Assembly (NCBI GenBank): GCA_051871515.1
Contig: JBJECY010000109.1
Span: 1 to 6,404, forward strand
Length of the DNA stretch: 6,404 nucleotides
Source of the DNA: SFTJ01 sp051871515
GTDB taxonomy: Bacteria; Bacteroidota; Bacteroidia; Bacteroidales; Muribaculaceae
Direction: 5' to 3'
Under the pieces are notes generated by a model that was given only the letters and a program-made list of their open reading frames with translations, was not told the DNA's origin and did not search any database. Position 1 is the first letter of the stretch, and every line of letters starts with the position of its first letter. The position numbers and the translations under genes are program-made. Below are positions 1 through 6,081 of this stretch, one piece after another.

Positions 1-236
1 TCCCCTGCGATGGAGAGTGGGCTTTGGCCGTTGCACTTCTTATTGGAATCTTTCGATAACAAAAAATAACAATTTTTGCAACAATGGTGATGCAATAATT
101 CATAGAAAGTTAAGATTAAATAAGTGAAAAGGTTAAGCAAGCCAAAGGCTGTTGGCAAGCACTTGTGTAAGATGGCGGCGATAAGCATGAGCCGGCATCT
201 TCCCAATCAGCCGCAGGCATTGCCTTGCCACATTGA
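1..236. other. noncoding leader upstream of the sigma-factor cluster
   Basis: I see no convincing gene here. The left part is AT-rich and probably contains the promoter of the three-gene cluster. The best match to the Bacteroidetes minus-7 element TAnnTTTG is AATTTTTG at 71-78, one base off, but no TTTG lies at the expected 19-21 nt upstream (only TTTC at 51-54, 16 nt away), so I do not call a promoter. ECF sigma factors often drive their own operon from a separate promoter; TGCAACA at 77-83 is the sort of AAC-containing core such promoters use, but I cannot assign it. The right part is GC-richer and holds the hairpin at 169-201. Confidence 0.5.
169..201 (+). repeat. imperfect inverted repeat (hairpin) in the cluster leader
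   Basis: The arms AAGATGGCGGC (169-179) and GCCGGCATCTT (191-201) pair over 10 of 11 positions with one G-G mismatch, leaving an 11-nt loop. No T-run follows, so it is not an intrinsic terminator. It lies 66 nt before the preferred sigma-factor start and would be in the mRNA leader if transcription begins in the AT-rich stretch to its left. An RNA stem affecting translation or stability, or a protein-binding site, are both possible; the structure is seen, the role is inference. Confidence 0.4.
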
Positions 237-242
237 ATGGAC

Positions 243-258
243 TGCAGCCCGGGCTGCA
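243..258. repeat. perfect 16-bp palindrome just before the sigma-factor start
   Basis: TGCAGCCCGGGCTGCA is identical to its own reverse complement and ends 8 nt before the preferred ATG at 267. As DNA it is a candidate dyad operator. As RNA, a stem of up to about six pairs could mask the start region of the sigma-factor message. If translation instead started at the in-frame ATG 237, the palindrome would be coding and would specify a Cys-Ser-Pro-Gly-Cys stretch untypical of ECF N-termini, which is one reason to prefer the later start. Confidence 0.45.
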
Positions 259-266
259 CAGATGAT

Positions 267-833
267 ATGGAAAAAGAACAGACGTTAGCACATAAGGTGG
301 CTCAGGGCGATGCCAAAGCCATAAGGCGATTGTATGACCTCACGGTGGGTTATATGACCTCGGTGTGTATGCGCTATGTTGCAGACACTGATGCTGCGCG
401 CGACGTTTTGCAAGAGAGCTATGTCACTGTGTTTCAGTCGATAGGGTCGTCGTTTGTTTATCGTGGCGAAGGCTCGCTGAAGGCATGGATGGCAAGAATA
501 GTGATGAATAAGAGCATCGACTATATGCGCCAAGAGATGCGCATGGGCGCAGTGATGATGGCAGGCGACGACTTGCCCGATGTGCCCGACGTTGACGATG
601 CCGACGGCATTGATGCTGCCGCAGTGCCCATCGACGTGATTCACAAGCTCATAACCGAGTTGCCGGCAGGCTATCGTGCCGTGTTCAACATGTGCGTGAT
701 TGAGGGCGTGAGTCAGGCAACGGCGGCTCAGCAATTGGGCATTAAGCCAGTGAGCGTGGCATCGCAGCTGCTCAGAGCCAAAGCTTTGCTTGCCCGGCGC
801 ATTAAAGAATATTTAAACAATGATGAATTATAG
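267..833 (+). CDS. ECF-type RNA polymerase sigma factor (Das-like)
   Basis: This 188-residue protein is a two-domain extracytoplasmic-function sigma factor that would direct RNA polymerase to a small regulon. Sigma-2 covers about residues 10-90: the DARDVLQESYVTVFQ segment (from about 45) is the core-binding helix, and GSLKAWMARIVMNKSIDYMR (69-88) is the region that melts and reads the minus-10 element. Sigma-4 covers about 125-180, with LPAGYRAVFNM followed by a helix-turn-helix (GVSQATAAQQLGIKPVSVAS). There is no sigma-3, as expected for the class. The linker between domains (about 100-124) is unusually rich in Asp. I chose ATG 267 because ECF proteins usually have only a few residues before the 'A.GD..A...LY' motif; in-frame ATG 237 would add ten atypical residues. 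The next gene starts 12 nt after the stop, and its product has the architecture of a membrane anti-sigma factor, so the two are probably a pair. Family call is secure; the ECF21/Das assignment rests on context. Confidence 0.93.
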   Translation: MEKEQTLAHKVAQGDAKAIRRLYDLTVGYMTSVCMRYVADTDAARDVLQESYVTVFQSIGSSFVYRGEGSLKAWMARIVMNKSIDYMRQEMRMGAVMMAGDDLPDVPDVDDADGIDAAAVPIDVIHKLITELPAGYRAVFNMCVIEGVSQATAAQQLGIKPVSVASQLLRAKALLARRIKEYLNNDEL

Positions 834-845
834 TTTCCGTTGATT

Positions 846-2039
846 ATGAATAAAGACTGGAGTGATAATATAAGGCAAAGGCTTGAAAGTCATAGCATTG
901 ACGAGCCTGACGGTCTGTGGCAAGGCATAGAAGCGCGTTTGCCCATGACCCCAACGGCCGCCTCAAGGCGCAATGCTGCGCTGTTGTGGCTGCGATGGGG
1001 CGTGGCAGCGGCTGCCGTGATTGCCATAGCCTTGGCCACTTGCCTGTGGCTGATTGACGGAATTGGCGATTCGGCCATGCCCGTGACCATTGACCCAGTG
1101 GCGCATAACAACACCACCCAACAAACACCGCAGCAACCTGTGCTTGCAGGATTGCCGCAAACAGATGCCGACAAGGTGGCTCGCCTGGCTATGAACATGA
1201 TGCGTGCCGCCGCCAACGAACAACATCAGCAGCAAGAGGATGCTCAACTCGCTTCGACTCCAGCGACAGCGCAAACTGAGCAAACCGGGCACGATGATGC
1301 TACCAACCAAAAGCAGCAAACCGGCGGCAACGACGGCAATGCCGGCTCAAAAACTCTGGTGAAGCAAACACAAACCCACGATAGCGAAAACTTACACTTG
1401 GCCCTTAATAACAGCGGCAAGCGCATGCACAGATTGCAGCTTGGCGCTTACGCCTCGGGGATGCAAACCAACAGCACGGCACCCGGCAGCGAATTGGCGT
1501 ATGCCGATTTTGCCACAAACGGACTCACGGGTTATCGCCAAGAGGTGAAGCTGCATCACAAGATGCCCATTAATGTGGGCTTGAAGGTGAAATATCACTT
1601 CAATACGCGCTTGTTTGTTGAAACCGGATTGACCTACTCCTATTTGCGCAGCGACTACAGCAGCCCAACTATGCGCGTTGAGCAAAACCTGCATTATGTG
1701 GGTGTGCCGTTGGCGGCAGGCGTGGTGATTTGGCAAAACAAATGGCTCAGAACCTATGCCCTGTTAGGCGGCGAATGTAAGAGGCTGGTGAGCGGCGGCA
1801 GCAACTACACCTATAATCTCAGCAATCCGGTCACTGAGCACGAAAAGCTCAAAGACAACCGCCTGCTGTGGGATGTGAACGTTGGTGTGGGCGTGGAAGT
1901 GAAACTGCTGCCAAGGCTTAGCCTGTATGCCGAGCCGGGCTTGGTGCACCATTTCTCTGAAAAGTGTTCAATTGATAATATTTATAAAGACAAGCCCACC
2001 GGATTTGACCTGAAGATGGGCGTGAGATTTGATATGTGA
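846..2039 (+). CDS. Dma-like anti-sigma factor spanning both membranes (inner-membrane helix plus outer-membrane beta-barrel)
   Basis: A 397-residue protein with four visible parts. Residues 1-45 are a short cytoplasmic domain with the pattern 'W...I..RL.....DEPDGLW..IEARL', common at the start of Bacteroidota proteins encoded after ECF sigma factors; it has no zinc-binding His/Cys motif. Residues 46-71 form one strong transmembrane helix after an RR pair. Residues 72-194 are a Gln/Asn/Thr/Ala-rich, probably disordered linker. Residues 195-397 look like a small OmpA/PorT-type barrel: by eye eight amphipathic strands near 196-207, 238-252, 256-271, 280-296, 301-315, 340-355, 358-370 and 386-397, the last ending GVRFDM. 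This is the layout reported for Dma proteins of B. thetaiotaomicron, which hold an ECF sigma factor and respond to the outer membrane. I prefer ATG 846; a TTG at 840 would add two residues. Anti-sigma activity is inferred from architecture and gene order. It could otherwise be filed simply as a PorT-family barrel protein. Confidence 0.85.
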   Translation: MNKDWSDNIRQRLESHSIDEPDGLWQGIEARLPMTPTAASRRNAALLWLRWGVAAAAVIAIALATCLWLIDGIGDSAMPVTIDPVAHNNTTQQTPQQPVLAGLPQTDADKVARLAMNMMRAAANEQHQQQEDAQLASTPATAQTEQTGHDDATNQKQQTGGNDGNAGSKTLVKQTQTHDSENLHLALNNSGKRMHRLQLGAYASGMQTNSTAPGSELAYADFATNGLTGYRQEVKLHHKMPINVGLKVKYHFNTRLFVETGLTYSYLRSDYSSPTMRVEQNLHYVGVPLAAGVVIWQNKWLRTYALLGGECKRLVSGGSNYTYNLSNPVTEHEKLKDNRLLWDVNVGVGVEVKLLPRLSLYAEPGLVHHFSEKCSIDNIYKDKPTGFDLKMGVRFDM

Positions 2040-2077
2040 AATTAATAACCAAAAACAAACAGTAAAACTAATAGATT

Positions 2078-2836
2078 ATGAAGAAGATAAAGTATTTTAT
2101 GCTTACGGCATTGTGTGTGGCACTCTCTACCGCGTTTGTGGCATGTGACGATGATGACGACTACAAGCGATTTTGGAGAGATGTGGTATCGGCACAAGTG
2201 ACCTTAAAGACCGGTGATGACGGCAACACTTACTTCCAAATTGATAAAAACACAGTGGCACGACCTGTGAACATCAGCGGCGAACTGTTCGATGGCAAAG
2301 AACTGCGCGCGCTCACCCAATTCCGCTTTGAGGGCGAGCCGGTGATTGTCGGCGACAACAAGACTTATGATGTGAACGTGCTTTGGGTTGACAGCATACT
2401 CACCAAAAAGCCGGTGGCAACCTTGGGCGAGAGCCAAGACAGCGACAACTACGGTCAGGACCGACTGGAGATTTCAAGGGACTGGATGACGGTGGCTGAA
2501 GATGGCTACATCAACCTTCACTTCCTCACTCGCTGGGGTATGAGCGGTGTTCGCCATCGCATCAACCTGATGAGCGACGTTAACCCCGACAATCCTTTTG
2601 AATTTCGTCTGCGCCACGATGCTCAGGGCGACGTACAAGGCAACCTTGGTTATGGCATTGTGGCATTCAGCATCAAGGAAATCATTGAGCGGGTTGGCTC
2701 AAAGCCCGACGCGGTGACCATCGTCTTTGACTCGTATGAGGGCACCAAGACTGCCGTACTGAAATATGAGGGGGGCAGCAACACCACTTCTCAAGAGCTG
2801 TCGCAAGCATCGTCTCGCAGCGTGGCTGTTGAGTGA
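2078..2836 (+). CDS. NigD-like lipoprotein
   Basis: A 252-residue exported lipoprotein of the NigD family (named after a gene in the nigrescin bacteriocin locus of Prevotella nigrescens). It has a lysine-start lipoprotein signal peptide with the acylated Cys at 23 (FVAC; Phe at -3 is a loose lipobox). Five consecutive Asp follow the Cys (24-28), resembling the acidic surface-export signal of Bacteroidota lipoproteins, so the mature protein may face the cell exterior. An N-terminal beta-rich domain (about 32-115) is followed by the C-terminal NigD domain with the typical segments 'GYINLHFLTRWGMSGVRHRI', 'NPDNPFEFRLRHDAQGD', 'GIVAFSI' and 'YEGTKTAVLKYEG'. The biochemical function of the family is not known. 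It begins 38 nt after the barrel-protein gene behind an A-rich leader and ends before a strong terminator, so it is probably the last gene of the sigma/anti-sigma operon. NigD-like proteins have been connected with the Dma/Das vesiculation system in B. thetaiotaomicron, as I recall. Confidence 0.9.
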   Translation: MKKIKYFMLTALCVALSTAFVACDDDDDYKRFWRDVVSAQVTLKTGDDGNTYFQIDKNTVARPVNISGELFDGKELRALTQFRFEGEPVIVGDNKTYDVNVLWVDSILTKKPVATLGESQDSDNYGQDRLEISRDWMTVAEDGYINLHFLTRWGMSGVRHRINLMSDVNPDNPFEFRLRHDAQGDVQGNLGYGIVAFSIKEIIERVGSKPDAVTIVFDSYEGTKTAVLKYEGGSNTTSQELSQASSRSVAVE

Positions 2837-2901
2837 TAGCTTGCCGCTTGCGTGGCAAATAAAAATGACGTTTTTTTTAAGGGTTATAATTTTATAGGTG
2901 A

Positions 2902-2943
2902 AAAGCCTTCGCATCGATATTCGGTGTGAAGGCTTTGTTTTTT
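2902..2943 (+). terminator. intrinsic terminator of the sigma/Dma/NigD cluster
   Basis: A long stem runs from 2902 to 2936: nine Watson-Crick pairs at the base (AAAGCCTTC with GAAGGCTTT), then about seven more including two wobbles, closed by a three-base loop. It is followed by GTTTTTT at 2937-2943, a standard U-run for plus-strand transcripts. On the minus strand only CTTTTC follows the stem, so it is at best a weak terminator for the converging galactosidase gene. A smaller hairpin (2841-2858) and an eight-T run (2871-2878) lie just after the NigD stop, but the 12-nt gap between them makes a separate terminator doubtful. Confidence 0.88.
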
Positions 2944-3021
2944 CTATGATGTTTTGCTTTCGGCGGTGAGGCTTGCTCGTGGATTTTTGCCTCGCCCACA
3001 TAATCTCTATTGGACCGGTGC

Positions 3022-4797
3022 TCAGTTGGCAGGCAGTGGAGCAAAGTCCTGCACTTGGGTGCGTGTGCAATGCTCAAGCAGCACGCTTTTTTTGTTCCAG
3101 TGGAATGGCTTATAAGCGTTGTTATAAGTCACCTTGTTGCCTTTCACCAGCAGTCCGTCAACGCTCTTGGCATATATGAGCGGATGGTCGAATGTCTCAA
3201 AGGTGTTGTCAACTATGCGTATGGCGTTTGGTGTGCCGCCGTGGAAATATCCTTTGGCATCGTTGAGGTTGGGTATTTCGGGGTAGATTGAGATAACGGC
3301 GTTGGTGAACTGAAACATGTTGGTGAGCGAGTTGATGAAGCGGTTTTTCTTTATCACCAAGTTGCGCACGGCTCCGCTCTCATACCATCCGTTGCAGTCG
3401 CCGCACAGCAGAATGGCGGTGCCTGAGGTGTGGAAGAAGGTGTTGCGCTCGCACACGGTGGTTCTGGGCGACGAGAAGAGAGCGCCGCGGGCGCGGTTGT
3501 TGCGCACGGTGCATCGTCTGAACGTCACTTCGGGTGTCCACGTGATGTTTTCAAGTCCGTAGCCTTGTGTGGCGTCGATTTCCTCGGGAAGAGGTCGGTC
3601 AAAGGCGATGATGAAATCTTTCTCGCCGGCAATGGTGCCCTGTGCCGGCTCAATTGATGAGATTACGGCAAAGCCGGGCAGCGCGTCCATAGTGGCAGAG
3701 CGCACAAAGGTCACAGTGTCGCCTTTCTCGCCCCATTGATAGCCAAAACTCTGGTTGTGCTCATATCGTGCCTTCACGGTGTTGGGGCTGATGCGTTCTC
3801 TCACTCGCAGATACACTCCGTGCACGTTGATGGCATCGTCCATCATAGATTCGTAAAGACCGTTTTCAACCACCAGTTTGCCGCGGCAGCCCACAAAGTG
3901 AGTGGCATCGGCTTGCGTGGTGAAATAACGTCCCGGGGCGGTGCGCACGTCAACCTTGTTGAGGTGCAGATGGGTGCATCGTTGTGCCACCACGCCCATG
4001 CCCTCGGCGTAGTGTATGGTGATGTTTTGCAGCGAGGTGCGAGTGTCGGCTTCGAGGAAGATGGCAGGGTGAGGGCGGTAGTAGCTTCGCAAAGCCACCA
4101 CGGTGCCGGGCGTGAGGCGCGAGTCGGTCCATTGTGGGGCGGTGATGATGTTGCCGTTGGCCGAGCAGTTGCGCAGGTCAATGCTCAGGTCGCTGGTTTG
4201 CGGCACAATGTGGCGGGTGTCGCCCTCAAAAGCTATGCCGGTATAATAGTTACATTCCCATTTGCGCCCGCGGGCCATGAACGTGCGCCCGTCGTCAATA
4301 AACCAGTTCACCTCGGGCGACGGCTCAAAGCTGATGCCTTGTGGCGTGTTGCCGGTGATGGTGACTTGCGCAATGTGCGGATTATCGAAGTCTATGGTGA
4401 GGCGCTTCACGCTCACGTTGGTGCATCGCACAATGCTCATGGGCAACATTCGCCCGGTGCACATGATGGTGCTGCCGCAGCCGTCAAGGGTGAGCCCTTG
4501 CCAATCTTCAAGAGCAATGGCGGTGGGGTGATGCACCACTTGGTCGTGGTTGGTGATATAATAGGTGTGCACAGGAGCATCGGCCGGGCTCATGTGATAG
4601 ATGCCTTTGGCAAGCTTCACGGTTACGGGCGTGCCGGCAGCGTCGTGGCGAATGGTTTGCAGGGCGCGTGCCATGCGCGAGGCCAGACTGTCGGCATCGG
4701 GGGTGATGCCATAGTCGGCAAGGTTATATACGCGTGCGGCGTGGCTCATTGGCAGGGCAAGCAGCCCAATGATGATGCATAAGATGGCTTTCTTCAT
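3022..4797 (-). CDS. glaB: secreted GH110 exo-alpha-1,3-galactosidase
   Basis: A full-length (591 residue) glycoside hydrolase family 110 enzyme, which removes terminal alpha-1,3-linked galactose by an inverting mechanism, as on blood-group-B and related host glycans. An N-terminal signal peptide (MKKAILCIIIGLLALPMSHA) suggests cleavage after residue 20 by signal peptidase I and a periplasmic or secreted enzyme; no lipobox is seen. The rest is a right-handed parallel beta-helix type protein with family landmarks: 'YYITNHDQ' (79-86), 'IHYAEGMGVVAQRC' (261-274), 'YFTTQADATHF' (291-301), 'LYESMMDDAINVHG' (314-327), 'TWTPEVTFRRCTVRNNRARG' (419-438), 'HTSGTAILLCGDCNGWYESG' (456-475) and 'FTNAVISIYPEIPNL' (497-511). 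Asp297, Asp320 and Asp321 match the spacing of the three active-site aspartates reported, as I recall, for a marine GH110 structure. It resembles B. fragilis GlaB, a subfamily that also accepts linear Gal-alpha-1,3-Gal, but subfamily is not proven here. It is convergent with the NigD gene and divergent from the DUF3943 gene, with no SusC/SusD genes nearby. Confidence 0.95.
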   Translation of the reverse strand: MKKAILCIIIGLLALPMSHAARVYNLADYGITPDADSLASRMARALQTIRHDAAGTPVTVKLAKGIYHMSPADAPVHTYYITNHDQVVHHPTAIALEDWQGLTLDGCGSTIMCTGRMLPMSIVRCTNVSVKRLTIDFDNPHIAQVTITGNTPQGISFEPSPEVNWFIDDGRTFMARGRKWECNYYTGIAFEGDTRHIVPQTSDLSIDLRNCSANGNIITAPQWTDSRLTPGTVVALRSYYRPHPAIFLEADTRTSLQNITIHYAEGMGVVAQRCTHLHLNKVDVRTAPGRYFTTQADATHFVGCRGKLVVENGLYESMMDDAINVHGVYLRVRERISPNTVKARYEHNQSFGYQWGEKGDTVTFVRSATMDALPGFAVISSIEPAQGTIAGEKDFIIAFDRPLPEEIDATQGYGLENITWTPEVTFRRCTVRNNRARGALFSSPRTTVCERNTFFHTSGTAILLCGDCNGWYESGAVRNLVIKKNRFINSLTNMFQFTNAVISIYPEIPNLNDAKGYFHGGTPNAIRIVDNTFETFDHPLIYAKSVDGLLVKGNKVTYNNAYKPFHWNKKSVLLEHCTRTQVQDFAPLPAN

Positions 4798-4836
4798 GAG
4801 GTGATGGTTTGGGGTGGTTTATGATATTCTGTTGTG

Positions 4837-4868
4837 CAAATTAAGCTAAAAATTTGGTTTCTGCCAAT
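4837..4868 (-). promoter_or_regulatory. glaB: candidate sigma-ABfr (housekeeping) promoter of the GH110 gene
   Basis: Read on the minus strand, ATTG (4868-4865) is followed after exactly 20 nt by TTAATTTG (4844-4837). The Bacteroidetes primary-sigma consensus is TTTG, about 19-21 nt, then TAnnTTTG, so each element has one mismatch and the spacing is ideal. Transcription would begin around 4830, leaving a leader of about 30 nt before the ATG at 4797. Not tested; a pattern match by eye. Confidence 0.5.
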
Positions 4869-4914
4869 AGTTGGGCGGTTATTCCAAAAATCGCTAAAAG
4901 TGGTCGCAAGGGAT

Positions 4915-4922
4915 TACATTTG
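4915..4922 (+). promoter_or_regulatory. possible minus-7 promoter element upstream of the DUF3943 gene
   Basis: TACATTTG is a perfect match to the Bacteroidetes TAnnTTTG minus-7 element on the plus strand, but no TTTG is seen 19-21 nt upstream, and it would give a leader of about 145 nt before the start at 5072. A short imperfect stem (AACACTT at 4952-4958 with AGGTGTT at 4969-4975, one wobble) would lie in that leader. Chance is a real alternative. The 274-nt divergent intergenic region otherwise shows nothing clear for this gene. Confidence 0.25.
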
Positions 4923-5071
4923 AAAAGGGTGGCATTTATGAGGCAAAATAGAACACTTGGCAATTTGGAGGTGTTATTAATTTAGCAACACGATTATCGA
5001 AAGATTTTTTATAAGAACAAACTATTCGCAAAATTCCATTCACGGTAGCTGTTTCTTTTGCTGAAGAAAAG

Positions 5072-6013
5072 ATGATTAAGGATATGAGATTTTTTTTGAC
5101 TAATAAAAGTAAGCGGTTTTTTATATTGTTGCTATTCATGGCAATGATTTGTAACAGAGCGATTGGGGCATGTCACAAGACATCTACAGTAGGAGTTGTG
5201 GCGGATAGTTTGGTGATATGTAGCGACAGCCTGCAGGCAGGCGCTCATGTTAATACTGTGAACACATGCCCCGATTCGCTTTTCCTCGTTCCTCGCCTGA
5301 GCGTTGATACCTTGCAGCTGGGCATTAAGAAAGCTTTCCCCAAAAACAGCGAGTTTGCCCCGTCGATTTATGAGTTGCCTTATTCGCTGTGGACCAACAG
5401 GCCCAACGGCAAGAAGTTGCTCTATAACAGCGCGGCGCTTTATGCCGCCGGCGTTGTCATGCTTGGCGTGCTTGAGATGTTGCCCGAGGATGCCACAGCA
5501 TGGAACAAGGAGGAGATTCGCAACACTCCGTTTTTTGAGCGTTGGTGGAACCATGTGAAAAAGGGTCCTGTGTGGGACCACGACCATTGGTACTTCAACT
5601 ATCTGCTGCACCCTTATGGCGGAGCAACTTACTATATGAGTGCCCGCAGCCAAGGGCTTAATGCGCCCTATTCGTTGCTCTATTGCTTTGGCGTGTCCAC
5701 TCTGTTTTGGGAATACGGCATTGAGGCGTTCAACGAGATACCGTCGATACAAGACCTCATCATAACGCCATTGGCGGGGTGTGTGATTGGCGAGGCGTTT
5801 TATGTGCTGAAACGCAGCATTGTGGCCGGAGGCTATCGGCTGTTTGGCTCAAAGGCGCTTGGCAATATTGTGGCTTATCTCATTGACCCGGTCAACGAGG
5901 TGATGGGCCTCATCTATGGCAACGACGCTCGCCGCATAAACAGCAGCTTTGCCATAACGCCCGGCATGACCCCGCAGATGCGTCTGCAAGCATCACTCAC
6001 AATCACTTTCTGA
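5072..6013 (+). CDS. exported DUF3943-domain protein
   Basis: A 313-residue protein of the DUF3943 family, whose function is unknown. The N-terminus is an export signal: basic NKSKR, then a hydrophobic core (16-27), then NRAIGAC. It may be cut by signal peptidase I after Ala33, or Cys34 may be acylated, since IGAC fits a lipobox. Residues 35-95 are a low-conservation spacer. The DUF3943 domain covers about 100-290, with the landmarks 'HPYGGATYYMSARSQG' (180-195) and 'FWEYGIEAFNEIPSIQDLII' (212-231), then 'TPLAGCVIGEAFY'. Several segments are hydrophobic with small residues, suggesting a membrane-associated protein. The last 11 residues (MRLQASLTITF) alternate polar and apolar residues and end in Phe, like the terminal strand of outer-membrane proteins. 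ATG 5072 has a purine-rich GAAGAAAAG before it; ATG 5084, preceded by AAGGAT, is an equally possible start and leaves the signal intact. It is monocistronic in this window. Confidence 0.87.
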   Translation: MIKDMRFFLTNKSKRFFILLLFMAMICNRAIGACHKTSTVGVVADSLVICSDSLQAGAHVNTVNTCPDSLFLVPRLSVDTLQLGIKKAFPKNSEFAPSIYELPYSLWTNRPNGKKLLYNSAALYAAGVVMLGVLEMLPEDATAWNKEEIRNTPFFERWWNHVKKGPVWDHDHWYFNYLLHPYGGATYYMSARSQGLNAPYSLLYCFGVSTLFWEYGIEAFNEIPSIQDLIITPLAGCVIGEAFYVLKRSIVAGGYRLFGSKALGNIVAYLIDPVNEVMGLIYGNDARRINSSFAITPGMTPQMRLQASLTITF

Positions 6014-6033
6014 CCGATTTTCCGCGTGCTCTG

Positions 6034-6081
6034 TTGTGTTGCGCTCGGCAACGCTGCCGGGTGTGCGTGCGCAACGCACAA
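6034..6081. repeat. long bulged inverted repeat after the DUF3943 gene
   Basis: The arms TTGTGTTGCGC (6034-6044) and GCGCAACGCACAA (6069-6081) pair completely apart from a two-base bulge, and the enclosed sequence can form a second small stem (GGCA with TGCC around ACGC, 6047-6058). It begins 20 nt after the DUF3943 stop. On the plus strand it is followed by GAAAAAATA, not a T-run, so it is not a classical intrinsic terminator; it could act as a 3-prime stability stem or help end transcription in another way. Confidence 0.5.

Noticed and set aside
172..288. A 38-codon open frame in the leader (begins MAAISMSRHL) overlapping the sigma-factor start
   Set aside because: No ribosome-binding signal, no similarity that I recognise, and it runs through the hairpin and palindrome. 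A leader peptide cannot be excluded, but nothing supports it.
2841..2878. Small hairpin (2841-2858) and eight-T run just after the NigD stop as a first terminator
   Set aside because: The T-run begins 12 nt after the stem, too far for a standard intrinsic terminator, and the strong one at 2902-2943 explains termination.
2965..2996. Stem GGTGAGGC / GCCTCGCC downstream of the galactosidase gene as its minus-strand terminator
   Set aside because: Eight pairs including a wobble, with a 16-nt loop and no T-run on the minus-strand side; too weak to call.
3736..4782. A 348-codon open frame on the plus strand opposite the galactosidase gene
   Set aside because: It lies wholly antisense to a well-supported GH110 gene, its translation is rich in His, Val, Gly and Ala with no recognisable domain, and such frames are common opposite GC-rich genes.
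47..5006. A 13-bp inverted match between AATCTTTCGATAA (47-59) and TTATCGAAAGATT (4994-5006)
   Set aside because: In a window of this size about one such match is expected by chance, and the flanks do not extend it, so it is not evidence for a mobile element or a shared operator.
5132..5752. A 206-codon open frame on the minus strand opposite the DUF3943 gene
   Set aside because: It is antisense to a clear family match and shows no domain, signal or codon pattern of its own.
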